In this document: positions 44,701 through 56,479 of the stretch, piece by piece | Numbering within the stretch: position 1 is the stretch's first letter | Layout of the letters: each line of letters starts with the position of its first letter | Origin: Coptis chinensis | Taxonomy: Eukaryota; Streptophyta; Magnoliopsida; Ranunculales; Ranunculaceae | Assembly (NCBI GenBank): GCA_015680905.1 | Contig: CM027381.1 | Coordinates: forward strand, 67,259,501-67,323,500 | Direction: 5' to 3' | Length of the DNA: 64,000 nucleotides | Made by a program: the position numbers and the translations under genes | Notes under the pieces: model-generated | What the model was told of the DNA's origin: nothing | What the model saw: the letters and a program-made list of their open reading frames with translations, nothing else | The model's database searches: none

Positions 44701-47700
44701 ATTTACGATATTTACAATATATCGGTTGACTTTTTTACCATTTTTTAATATAAATCCGATATTTCCGATATATTTCCGATATTTTAAATAGTTTGGAATG
44801 GTCACTAAAATAATGGATATATCCGATATATATCGGTTTTTGGGTACACCGATATATTGATCGATATCGATATTTTGGGCCTTGCTTGAGACATAAAGAT
44901 GCACTTACTTTGGTGAATAGATTTTTTCTTATTGTTTTGGATTGCTTAAGACCTACGTAACATGGACACTTCATATTCTCGAAAAAGAGTCATGTCCAAC
45001 ACGTATACATGTCGGATATGCAGACGCGATATGCATGTTTTTAATTTATTTTATAATTTCATTGCATTCAAGATAAAATATTACATCAGGTTACATACTA
45101 CAATATATGAGTCTCGAGTAGCAAGGCGCTACTAGACCACTCAAAGTGAAAACCACATTTATAAGCATATTATTCAAACTACGGTTTCTTTTAAACCCTA
45201 AACGACTGAGAACACAATCCATTTACATAGTCAAAACTCCATGATATGCCACTTGCATAGTAATATTTTACAAGGAGGCACTTTGCATTCTGTAACTAAA
45301 GAATGGTAATAGTTTAGTAATTAGCTGTGTCCCTGATCCTCGTATCTTACTTATTATATGTCGTGTATCGAGCACTTCATATCTGTTTCAGATACCGATA
45401 CACAACTGTGTCAATTTACCTAGCTTAAGACAATGTATCCCAAGGCATTGTTTTTTGGATCAGTAATCCAGGCCTCCAGGGGAATGAAATCTATCAATCT
45501 ATCATAACTGTGTCTCCACAACAGATAACGAGCACAATGTGCTTGTACGTGAATCACTTATTCTGTTTGTTTGAATATCCCGTTTGGAAGCTCTCTCCTA
45601 ATTCAGCTCTAAGTGAGCATGCAGATTCACTAAGCAATGTTTTCCATATTACCATTGAGCTCCTTTCAATGATGATATTATAGCAATATATACAAAAGTC
45701 ATACTGCTATGTTACCTATCACTTAGCCTTTTGATAATCATTTTATTTTGTTTTTTTAGTCAATTCCCCAATAACAACCTCTACTCTAATAAATCTACAC
45801 AGTATTTGTGCATCTTCCAATCGCATATCCAGGGCAAGCATTCCCCAGTCACCACACCCACCCACCCACCACCACACATACAAAAGTTGGATGTAACATA
45901 CCCGTTGTCAACTTGCAATCTTGGAGCTGTTGTGGCAGTCATGAAATAGCGGCCGTCAGGAGACCATTCACTTGTTACAGACAACTCAGCTTTTGTTGTT
46001 CCAACCAATTTCTTCTCTGTGTAGTCCCAAAATGCCTAACGATAGTAGTCAGACACATGGAATCAGAACCAGAAGATGAGGGGAAATCAGAAACGAAAGA
46101 AGTGGGAGAATGACTGAATGAGGTGGGAGCAGCAATTGGTGATATGCTACCAAGTTTTCATATCAAAGTAGGACATAAACTTCTAATAAAGAAAAAATAA
46201 AATTGTCACGCAACACTGAAAGCTTTGCAAAACAATAATGAAAGCTTGCTTCGTAGATAATTTTTGTAGCAATACACTAAAAATGAAAAACAATACACAA
46301 TGAACAGCCTTAGAAAATAAACGACTTAAAAGGCAATCACAGCAATTCTTAACGAATTCAATTCTTGTGAAATTAGGGACATGGGGCAAATTCCTTGACA
46401 AATACAGCAACCCATGTCAAGGACTCAAGGGAGACATTTGGGGATTCAAAATGAGAGATTTTTTATTTATTTTTTCATTCACTAGGTTGATAATAATATA
46501 TAAATATATTTATAATTACAAAAAGAGAGATGCTGTTGTGGCATTCTATGGCCTGAAAAGTCCACGTAAGATGGATTCATGTAAGTCTTATTCTATTTCT
46601 TCTCAGTTTAGGGAGAAAAATAAACAAACCTATTGCGTCAGTGGGTGTCCATGCATCCTCCATAAGTATGTTGAAGACAACTTCAAATATGAAGAGTCGA
46701 TGTTACAGAGATTATTCTAGAGGAGCTTTTCAAAGATTCCCGTTTCTTTCAATATGCTTTCATTTCTTCCACTCTCTTTCTTTTTTCCTTTTTCTTTTTG
46801 GGTTAATCTGTTTCGGCTGGACTATTACACTGGTTCTATATTACTTAGAGTTAGCTATATTGTTGCCTTCAGACAAAACATTCCGTCCGTTGCTCGTATA
46901 TGTGTAAAACAGACTGCCAACACTATTTACTTATTCTCACGTAAAAAGATTACTGGTTTTTTTTTATCAGTTTATCTATATACACACACAAAACATGTGT
47001 CCAAATATTTCCATCGCATACATCGTAATGGTGCAGTACATGTCTGGTAGACAAGAACAAGTAAAACCTTAAAAAGGGAAATGACATGTAGATATAAGAG
47101 GAAATTAACCCACATACCACATCACCAGGCAAGTTACCAAACCCTGCCAAACATAGAACTGTACACCAGAGAATTAAGGCCACAATATAAACTCATAGAA
47201 GAAGAAGTTCAGGTCACTTTAGTGTTAATTGAAATCAATAAAAAAGCATATAACTCTTTTTGAAGGATACACTTCCCCTTGGGGTTCCATCTAATGGTAT
47301 TGTAAGGACCCGTTCCAAGTTCAAGTAGAGGATTGCACTTCTTGTCAAACATCGTTGCTCTTGCCGGCATAACTAAGAAAGTCAAGGAAAGTGCAATACG
47401 AAGAGAGATGCTAAGAAAAACCCAAGCCAATAGCACATAAAACTATCAACACTAATAATGCCTTATTACTCCTTCCACTACCTCTGAAATTCCAGGAGCA
47501 AATCATATGGTCATTGTGATTGGACGAAATAATGGAGGGGTCGAGATTTTGATATTAAGATTTCCTAGATATCAACATATTAACAGATTGAAAATCTCAG
47601 TTTTCAAGATTGGTAGTTAATTTTAATCTCATCAAGTCACGATGGTTACTATATATATTTTGGGTGTGAAGATATCATTGATATCAATATTAAGAGCAAG

Positions 47701-50218
47701 GCCTAATTTTATATATGCTATTATATGAAAGTTACAAGTTATAAGGATCCCAAATAGAGCGTAAACACATGATGAAACATAACAGCGCACATACTTGAAC
47801 ATAACTTTTTAAACCTGTATAACTTCCTCTCAATCAAAAAAAGTAAATAACAAAAATAAATTTAAATAGTCTTCTTTTTTCTTTTGATCTGTATAGGCTT
47901 CCAATATAAGTTCTAACAGAAAATAATAAGAAATTAATATTTTATGTATCTATCTCCAGTATTTGACAATCCAATTTACATTACATTAACTTAGTAAGTT
48001 ATATGTATCCATTTTCTTTATTATGGATATATATCCAGATATATTCATATGCATGTCTAGAAATGCATAAATAATGTATCTTAGCAATATAGAATACAAT
48101 AAGTTGACAACTACATGCACTATAAATTGTATATAAAAAGTTCACTGACAAGATGATCAGTGCATCTTTAACTTTCCTTCTTTTTGTTACACTTCTGAAA
48201 AAAGCACTTGTCAAAGTAGGAGCAGAGAAAAGGATACACCCATAAACAACAGCAAATTCTGAACCAGTGGAAGACCATCGAACATCATGAACAGGCCCTT
48301 CTTTACCTGCCAAAAAGTTTAAAATAAGTAGTCCCACTTTCAGACCATAAAGTAGAATACTTGATCTTACAAAGTGAACTCAAAACATACGTAGAGGCAC
48401 AAGCCCTTCGTGAGCTCCATCAGTTGTCAAGTAGTTCAGCTTTGATTCTCCGTAGTAACTCTGGTTAGTTTTATCAACGTCTGATTGTGCTACGACAAGG
48501 AGTCCACTAGAACCATAATTCCAGCTCATTTGCACTGTGGAGCACCGGAAAAACCCCCGTCGAGCAACAGCTTGAGCTTGTTCATCCTTTGCACATGAAA
48601 ATATTTGAATGCTGGCAGGAATCCCCTATTGGACCAAAACATTGAGTTTAAGAAAAACTTTAGCATGTTAACTATTACTGTTATCTTCTAAGGTGGAAAC
48701 CAACATATTCCAACATAAAATTGGCATTTGCACTCATTCATGAGACCTAACTACATGGTAGTTAATTTATAAATGGAACAAAAGGTGTGTTTAAATGCAT
48801 GGGAAATTTTCAGGTGTATAACTGAGTTTGTAATAGAAATTTTTCATTAGATGTGAAGCATATGTACTATATATTCCCCCGTCAAGAACTTTAATAGGTG
48901 AATTTTCATGGGAGAACTCATACAAGGAGGCCATAGGAGAGAGTGAAAAGCAAAAGGGAACTTCCTCTCTTGCGTAAAATCCTAACTAGAAAGTGGGATT
49001 TACCCATGAATATTCATCCGTACAATCAGCCCTAAAATCAAACCATTTTGTAGCCATCGGGTAATTTAGATATTCCAGTTCGGCTCATGTACTCAAAGTT
49101 TATCAGCATTCAGATGTACTATCCAAAGTACTACCTATTTATCTATGTTACATGGACACGCCATAATTTGAAAACAATCCATGTCGGATACAATTTTGAT
49201 ATTTCACCGTGTCAGACACTTCGTATCCGTGTTCGATACGGACACACCTATCCGTGTCAATGTAACTTAGCTATTTATGTTTCCCCGAATTCATCCTGTA
49301 TTGAAATGCTTAACATTTAGGTGTTTTCTAATACAAAATTATATTATAAACGTATCTATGAATTTGACAAAAGAAAATGTATGCATGTCCACAAACTCTG
49401 TCTTCAAAGACAACCTAGTTTTCAACTTTACCAAGTAACATAAACCACTCAGCAGGATACATTTGGACAAAAAGAAAACAAACCTTGGATTCTGCAACAA
49501 ACGCTGCAACATATGACCCAGGTGCCTTAGAAAGCTCTACAGCAGCTATGCCAGGGATTCTAAGACGATAAGTGAAACCTTTTGAAAAATCCCCAGTATC
49601 AAAAAACTGTATCTCATTTGTTGCAAGCCGACACGCAACAGCTTCGTCAGAGCTAAATTGGATAGACGGCCTGTACAATCAAACTAATTAATATAAACAC
49701 ACCTCAGTTAGTCAAAAGTGAGTATAAAATAGTTGTCGAAAAAGTTACCATGTAGTTTTAGACATGTTTTTCTGAAACAATTGATAAACAGGAGTACCAG
49801 TGTGAATGTTCCACAAGACCAAATTCTTTTCCTGTGGTGTGGAGGATTTCTGAAAAGTTTGTAGATAAGTCCCACGTGGAGATAAAGTAGCTGCAAGAGC
49901 ATTGGGGATTGCAAAGGATCTAATCTCAGAGTAAGTGGTGCAATCATATAGGCCAATCGTAGAGTCAGGTTTGATGACCATAAGTGTAGAACCATCTTCA
50001 CTGAACTTTGAATTGGAGCAATGAACTTTTTCAAGCTTCATACTTGGTTGACCATTGTTAAACGGGAGTCCAGTCCAGAGACAGAAGCCGTCAGGTTCTC
50101 GGGCTGTACATTTATAAGAAAAGATTGTTTATTTATTCAAAGAGATGTGGGGCCATGTGGGCAAAGGTTAGTAAGTACCTAGAATCTGTAAAGGTGGTGA
50201 AGGATCGCTAACAGCCAT
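41723..50218 (-). CDS. Eukaryotic translation initiation factor 2A (eIF2A), 13 exons
   Basis: Exons, high to low: 50218-50179, 50103-49749, 49670-49484, 48625-48391, 48306-48238, 47372-47271, 47158-47118, 46035-45902, 43442-43379, 43298-43202, 43116-42998, 41934-41909, 41807-41723. All introns are GT-AG and the phases agree; the sum is 1554 nt (517 aa), near the plant eIF2A length. The protein is a WD-repeat beta-propeller that binds the 40S subunit and supports alternative Met-tRNA initiation. Diagnostic stretches are ATMFDKKCNPLLELGTGPYN, IRWNPKGK, AGFGNLPGDV, GTTKAELSVTSEWSPDGRYF and ATTAPRLQVDNG. The propeller spans roughly residues 10-400, followed by a linker and a basic tail EELSKNALRNKKRREKQREK. 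It is distinct from eIF2-alpha. No frame defects seen. Confidence 0.96.
44551..44884. mobile_element. hAT-like MITE in the eIF2A intron, CCGATAT-rich
   Basis: Ends CATGGACCAAAATATC and, reverse-complemented from the right, CAAGGCCCAAAATATC (14 of 16 identical). Flanked by the perfect 8-bp repeat CTTGAGAC (44543-44550 and 44885-44892), as for hAT elements. The 334-bp interior is a degenerate array of CCGATAT/TTCCGATA words with many small palindromes. The ORFs called across it are artefacts of this low complexity. Confidence 0.82.
44953..45422. mobile_element. Mutator-like small transposon in the eIF2A intron
   Basis: Flanked by the perfect 9-bp repeat GCTTAAGAC (44944-44952 and 45423-45431), the duplication length of Mutator elements. 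The left end is CTACGTAACATGGACACT and the right end, reverse-complemented, is TAGGTAAATTGACACAG. The interior contains scattered CGATAC/GTATCG words. It is 470 bp without coding capacity. Confidence 0.72.
49143..49270. mobile_element. Short fold-back element related to the 44953 element
   Basis: The left end is CTATGTTACATGGACACG and the right end, reverse-complemented, CTAAGTTACATTGACACGG. The flanks CTATTTAT are identical over 8 bp (49135-49142, 49271-49278). The interior has CGTGTTCGATACGGACAC. The shared ends suggest one small family present twice in introns of this gene. Confidence 0.68.
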
Positions 50219-50754
50219 TATAATAAGCTACCTGTAATAATAATTAGCACATAGAAAAGGAAAAGAAAATGAGAGTAGCAGTTTTACAGGTGAATGGCTG
50301 AACGCTGCTGATGCGGCGGACAGTGCGTATCTCAATGAACTCACACCAGAGAACCATCTACTTTAACTACTACTGAGTTTGCACAACTCGAAATTTGGGA
50401 TTTTTGCACTTTGGTCCTACTATTCGTCTTGATTTTCGTAAAACCACAATTGCCCTTAACACGTGTAGTGCACGTGAATAAATCAACGGCTATGAATTAA
50501 TCTGCTGCTTTGAATCTAATGGCATGTTTCCCACCACACAATTGACCATAGATTAATACACCAGGACACAGATTGGGGGAAATAGAAACTCTGTAGGACA
50601 CTTTTTTTTTTAATTACTCACAAGGACGGGGTGGATGAAAGTTCAAGTATACTCTTGACGCGAAATTAAAAACAGTTCAGGTAGATGAAACTTCAAGTAT
50701 ACCCCTAACATGAAATAATAAACGGTCCGGCCCAACCGAAACGACTCATTATAT
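50219..50754. other. Upstream region of eIF2A
   Basis: Presumed promoter and 5' UTR of eIF2A on the minus strand. No clear TATA box or other element could be assigned. GC content is near background and no ORF is credible. Confidence 0.4.
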
Positions 50755-51190
50755 ATAGTATGAACAATCATTGTTCATACCTCAACATAATATATGATCA
50801 GTAAAAATACCTATTGGAATATGAACAACAATCATTGTTCTTACTTATTGTTCATATGAACAATCAATGTTCATACCTCAATATAATATATGATCAGTAA
50901 GAACACCTATTGGAGTATGAACAATCATTGTTTATACCTCAACATGAGCTATGAACAATCATTGTTCTTACCTATTGTTCATATGAACAATCAATGTGCA
51001 TACCTCAATATAATGTATGATCAGTAAGAACACCTATTGGAGTATGAACACTCATTGTTTATACCTCAACATGAGCTATGAACAATCACTGTTCATACAT
51101 TAATATATTGTATGCGGTACGTTCACCTATTTGGGTATGAACAATCATTGTTCATACATCAACATAAGGTATGAACACTCATTATTTATA
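50755..51190. repeat. Palindrome-rich tandem array, about 127-bp period
   Basis: A unit beginning CCTCAATATAATATATGATC recurs at about 50876 and 51003, with a shorter copy at 50780. Each carries TGAACAATCATTGTTCA and TTGTTCATATGAACAA palindromes plus CAACATGAGCTATGAAC. There are about three and a half units, with the last diverged. It lies 540-970 bp upstream of the eIF2A start codon. Confidence 0.88.
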
Positions 51191-52306
51191 GCAAAATGAC
51201 AAAAAGAGTAAAATCGGAAAATGTTTACTGAAAATTCGGATTATTTGTCCTTAAAGGTTATTTTCACCCGAAAATTGGTTTTCAGGGTTATTTTCACTCG
51301 AAAATTATCCTTGAGAGTGATTAAAAAAAACGTTGGTTTTGATAATGATTTTCACTTTGGGACCAATTTCTTGTTAACACACATATACACGTCTCGCATT
51401 CTTATTAGAATTCATCTTCTTCCTCACAATTATTCGTCACGCACCACCACCACCATTTCTAACCACGAACTTTTGCATCCACCACCACCACCATCTTCTT
51501 CTTTTTTATTATATTTTTTCTCAAATGTTGAGTGGAGAGCATTGGGAGTGATAAGACTAATAACCAATTTCAAAGTCTATCTCATGTATTCCCAAAAGTT
51601 ATCTTGCTTTGATCCGATCTGAATGAGAATGCCTCGAGCCAAGACGACCGAGGAAACAAATCCTACTTTTATAACCGACAATAAGATCGACAATGACAGT
51701 GGCGGAGTAATTGAATGATCCTTAATTAGTCAATATATAAGTTCGATCTAAGTTTCTTAATTAGACTTCGTTGGACACCTGATCATGTGCAATACTACTT
51801 GCAATTCATATAAAATGACAGTGATGCGCTCCAATTCATGCGTAGAGTAGGGGGTAGATTGATCAAATGCCAGAGATTCATTAAGTGTACAAAGAAATGG
51901 CCATGAAGTTTGAAACCAAGGATATATATGTTTATCAATGAGTTCATGGGAATTATAAGTGTAAGCAAATAAAATAGGTATTGAGTTGTGAGCAACCTAA
52001 TTTTAGAACTATACATATGCTTGTTGAGGCGAAGTTTCCTTGTCCGTTCAGTTTTGGTGGTGGTTAATACTCGATCTAGAAATCCAAGTAAACAACATCT
52101 TAGAGAACTTCATCTGTGCAACTCAACCTGATGGTCTTAAGTACTTGAAGGAATACATATGAAAGATTGGGAACTCAAGTATAAAATGATAGTCCGTCCA
52201 TGAAAGTGGCGGCATCATCTTGGAACAATATTCAGATCGAACATTGTTTAATTAATGAAGGAAGAATAATGGGGAATGCATAACCAAAAAGGAGAATTTT
52301 ATTCAC
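51191..52306. other. Unassigned intergenic sequence
   Basis: No supported gene. A 133-aa plus-strand frame at 51221-51622 is made of repeated ATTTTCACTCGAAAATT words and CCACCACCACC runs and has no recognisable domain. Confidence 0.45.
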
Positions 52307-53018
52307 ATTGGATTATTTAATGGGGATTTTAGGTCTTGGTCCTAATAATAATAATAGTTGGTTTATTAGGGTTTGGTCAAGAAAATCTTGAATATTAGGT
52401 TTTAATCCTAGTTCTCGTAATCGACTGTGAGTCAACTTAGTTTACTGTAGTCAATCTGTTTGTATTTTGCATATGACAATAATACCCTTGTGTGCCAAAA
52501 CATTAGAGATGTTGGTGGTGCTCTATATAAGAGTTCAAATTCATTTTTTGCAAATCTCACTCTTCGAAAATCATACAAACAACAGAACTTGGAAATATGG
52601 GTAGAGCCTATGTTAGTACTTTTGCGGCACCATAAATATACTTTTCCCACACCTCTCCACCTTACTTCAAAACTATAATGGTTGACAAGTATGACTAAAC
52701 TATAATTTGTCAAATACAGTAAGGACCATGTCCTAGAAGAGGACATTATTACGTGTATCAAAGTCTACCCTGGGTTTTGGCAAGCGAGGGTATTATTGCC
52801 ATATGTAAAATACAAAAAGAATGACCACTATCAATTGAGTTGACTAATAGTCAACTACCAAAACTATGATAAAAACCTAGCTAATATTCAAGCTTTTATG
52901 GACCAAACCCTAGTAAACCAAATATTATAAAGACCAAGACCTAAAAACTCCTTATTTAATACATCAACCATTATGGTTTATATAAGGACCAAGACATAAT
53001 AAGGAAAGTAATCCAATC
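52307..53018. repeat. Long imperfect inverted repeat beside a copia LTR
   Basis: The left arm (about 52307-52505) and right arm (about 52780-53018) are reverse complements over roughly 200 bp. Shared words include TTTTAGGTCTTGGTC, ATTAGGGTTTGGTC, TTGAATATTAG and GGCAATAATACCCT-like runs. The 250-bp centre has a CTATATAAGAG TATA-like word. It could be a fold-back transposon or two copia LTRs in opposite orientation; the right arm runs toward the LTR end at 53098. Confidence 0.75.
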
Positions 53019-53098
53019 AAATCAATTAATTTATTATACTCAAGATCTCTAAGATATTATAATATCTATAGGATCTATAAGATATTATACTTCTAACA

Positions 53099-53576
53099 CT
53101 CCCCCTCAAGTTGTTGTGAATATATCATACATACCCAGCTTGCTAACAATTGAAGCAAAGGAAGACTTATGAACAACCTTAGTGAGCACATCCACAAGTT
53201 GATGAGTGGTGGGAACATAGGAGGTACAAATCTCTCAAGAAGTAACTTTCTCTTTGATGATGTGACAGTCAATCTCAATGTGTTTAGTACGATCATGTTG
53301 GACTGGATTGTGAGCAATACTAAGAGCAGCCTTGTTATTGCAATACAAGGACATTGGACATGGGAAGGAGCAGCCTAATTTAGACAGTAAAATACGAAGC
53401 AATAATAACTCACAAATACCGTGTGCCATAGAGCGAAACTCTGCCTATGCACTTGACCGAGCAACTACTGATTGTTTTTTGCTAAGCCAAGTGACAAGAT
53501 TACCACCAACCATTAGACATCAATAACCTAAAGTAGAGCGTTGATCAGTAATAGAACCAGCCCAATCTGCATCAGT
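53099..53576 (-). pseudogene. Element 5: Ty1/copia RNase H end, first part
   Basis: Minus strand. The polypurine tract CTTGAGGGGGAG (53099-53110) directly precedes an LTR ending TAACA at 53098. Coding includes DADWAGS, LVTWLSKKQSVVARSSA, CNNKAALSIAHNPVQHDRTK and HIEIDCHIIKEK, the copia RNase H pattern, with two or more stops. The other part is at 62909-63337; element 3 lies between. Confidence 0.88.
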
Positions 53577-53581
53577 CCAGG

Positions 53582-54611
53582 TGATAACCGTAAAAATAAT
53601 AGAATCCTAAATATTAATGCTACAAGAACACTAATACGTAATCCTACCGTTCTTACGTTTAAATCAATTCTTCTTACTCTCAAAACATAGTCATGCAATA
53701 ACGAGTAAGGATTTAGTTCCACTCTTAAACCCCAACAAGACTTAAATAGAATTCAATTATTCAAACACAAGGAACAGATGAGAGTGATGTGTTTGGTGTT
53801 TAAAACTAAAACTAATTATAAATTTAAGACAACTAAATCTAAAGATTCTAACTTTATGAAATTTAACAAACAATAATTAAAATCTAACATCAATAACTAC
53901 GAAATGACTAACAACCAAGAAATGAAATTAGATCTAAGCAATAGATAAATGACAAAATCGAATTTGATCAATAATAAACTACTTGATTTATCTAATGAAG
54001 CAATAATAATATTTTAATACTTTAAATTAAAACAAGGGAAATGAAAACTAATAAAAATGGAGATTCAAAACTAGATCTAGATCTAAAAACTAATCTAGAT
54101 CTATCTTTTTCTAACCCAAAACTCCATTAACATTAGCTTCCTAACCTAACTGCCATTAACAAAGAGTCAAGCTTTTGTTTTTATATTTCTAGATCCAAAA
54201 ATCGTGCATGGGCTTGGAGCCATGTTTTGGGCGGAAAAATCGGGGCAAAACCCAATTCTTCGATCAAAAGGCCTCTTCAGCTGCAGTTGGCTTCCACAGA
54301 CTTTTCGTCCACTTCTGCTCCTCTGATTGGGTCAAGGCTTGGACCATTGCAAAGCTCTTTCCGAGCCGGTCGTTTTGACATAAGGTAGGCCTCAATCCGA
54401 GGTCTGAGTCCAAAGATATGGCATTCGGAAGTTCTCACGACTTTTTTGCTCCTTTATCTCGCTAAAAGTGGCACATTTACGCACATAATGGACCTTGAAG
54501 CCTAAATGCATAAAACACGTAATCGATAATTAACTCTTACTTATTATTCACATAATTGGTCTAACAAGATGATTATTAAGGGGTTAAAACTACAGTTTTG
54601 GGCTCTTATCA
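53582..54611 (-). repeat. Element 3 left LTR (3' LTR)
   Basis: It matches the right LTR over its full length; most differences are one- or two-base insertions or deletions, few are substitutions. Contains TAGATCTAGATCTA near 54073. Confidence 0.95.
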
Positions 54612-55448
54612 AACCACCCCCAAACAGCATTTTGCTTGTCCTCAAGCAAAGATGAGAAATTAGAATAAGTGACCAAAAATGGAGTTCTAACTACTCTCGT
54701 TTCGCTGAGTGCGATTGCATTGACCATATGCAACAAGGCCTTAAACCATTAGGAATTCCCTAGTGGGACGAGTTATAGCCTCGTGAGGAGTTTTTCGATG
54801 AAGGTACTCACAAACTTCATCTATCTTCAACGACTAAGAAATAAAACTATTGTTTCCTTATTCATGCTCAACTATCTATACATCTCTCTAGCAATTACAT
54901 AAGAATAACCCAGTCAGAACCCTAAGCTAATATATGCATAATAATCAATCATCTAAAATAAACATATAACAATGAGTAATACTTATGAAATGTAATAGCG
55001 GTCCGTTTAAAACTTCGGAATAAGCGTCCTTAAAGTAGGTCCTCACATAAATGTCAAGACAAAACCACTCGATTTTTTTCCACTCAAGTTTAAACTACTC
55101 CGATTGTGCGGTGGGCACACTTTTTACCTTACAATCTCAATGACAACAAGGAAGCGGGGTTCGATCAAACACATCGCCACTTTACTATCACACTAACCTA
55201 TTCCTAATTGAGCTAGAGGTCTTTATTAGGTGTTCGCGGGGGATTAGGAGATGGTTTAAGAAGGAAGGAAATGGATATTCTAGAGGACAAGTCTGAGATA
55301 ATAGAGTCTTCATATTATGTAACTAGAAAAACCTTGTTATTTACTTTTTTGCTTCTACACTTTGTTTCCATCCTTAGCCATATTTTTTTTTTTCTTTTGG
55401 CCTTTGACTCCCTTTTATTCTATTTTTTTTGGAGTTTTTATTTATTTC

Positions 55449-55506
<58 letters not shown>

Positions 55507-56235
55507 CTCTTTTGGATGGAAACTTCTTTTCTTTATTTTACGAAAGCAACTAACTAATTTTTGTTTACACGGGTTTTTCTTCTTCTTTCTTCCCTCATTC
55601 TATTCTCGGACTTATTCTAAATTGGGTAGGTTGATTTTTTTTTTTGTTTTGTTTTGTTTTTGTAACAGGGTAAAAGGAATTGTGGTTTATGGAAGGCTAA
55701 AGAAAAGCTCGGAGGCTTACTAAGCGGAAAATAATTCATAGGTTTGAATTTACGGCTATATCGATCCAAAGAGGGGCCTAAATTCTCGCTTAGGATATGG
55801 TTTAGTGATCAAGCAAGTGGGCGTGTGATTTCTCTATCCGGTTTTACTTCTCCCTTGTGTCATTTCTCAAATGTTTATTTCATATAAGGCTTTAGGCTAT
55901 ATTCTCCACGAGGATTTGTAGAATAAGTACTCTAGCCTAGATTTGAAAACTTACTCGCTAACAATCATAGATACTCATGTAATAAATTTATAGATAGATG
56001 CAAAGATTATTACCTACATATTAACCTAAGTTTCTAACAATTATTACGATCAAAAAAGCTATGTGAGACTTCTAGATTGTTAAGAGCATGGAGAAAGAAA
56101 ACAATACCAATATTCCTAAGTGTATAGCATACTTTTTTATTTATATTTTTTGAATTTTTGAAATTTTAACTAGAAAACAAGTGCACATTATACATATCTA
56201 TATCCTAACGGATGCCTTAATTACCGTGTTTCTAT
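54612..56235 (-). other. Conserved non-coding 3' block of element 3
   Basis: It corresponds to 7452-8980 of element 1. At the LTR edge are a polypurine tract (TGTTTGGGGGTGG on the minus strand) and an 8-bp stem-loop with loop AGGA (54631-54650). A second near-palindrome CCATTAGG-AATTC-CCTAGTGG lies at 54746-54766, as at 7593-7613. Contains a 56-nt T run at 55451-55506, which creates a false Phe-rich ORF. Confidence 0.65.
55451..55506. repeat. 56-nt poly-T run
   Basis: Uninterrupted T run, flanked by further T-rich sequence. Its length is likely to vary and to be poorly determined. Confidence 0.95.
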
Positions 56236-56271
56236 GCCCCAAACAAGAAGCATGCTTTGTCCTCAAAGCAT
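56234..56271 (-). promoter_or_regulatory. Internal second polypurine tract with GAGGACA hairpin, element 3
   Basis: On the minus strand, GCTTTGAGGACAAAGC (a 6-bp stem with loop GAGG) is followed after 6 nt by TTGTTTGGGGCATAG. It lies 1.62 kb inside the terminal tract, matching the arrangement in element 1. Confidence 0.65.
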
Positions 56272-56479
56272 TTAAATAAAGAGGGTAGAAAAATACCATG
56301 GAAATGCGTGAAATTCTGGAACATCTGCAAAACAAGGTTAGAACATACTAATATAGGAAATAAAAAAAAAACGCTAACTCTATAAAGAGTTCCACCCATT
56401 ATGGGGTTAACAGAATTAAATTGCTTGGGACATAAGCAGACACTAACTGAAACTAAAAACTTACCTCCACTCCAGCGTT

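Noticed and set aside
44536..44904. 122-aa Ile/Tyr-rich minus-strand ORF
   Set aside because: Lies over the CCGATAT-rich MITE; the composition follows the repeat.
51221..51622. 133-aa plus-strand ORF
   Set aside because: Made of repeated ATTTTCACTCGAAAATT words and a CCACCACC run; no domain, no neighbouring exon signals.
55271..55723. 150-aa Phe-rich plus-strand ORF
   Set aside because: It is produced by the 56-nt T run and T-rich flanks inside the non-coding 3' block of element 3.
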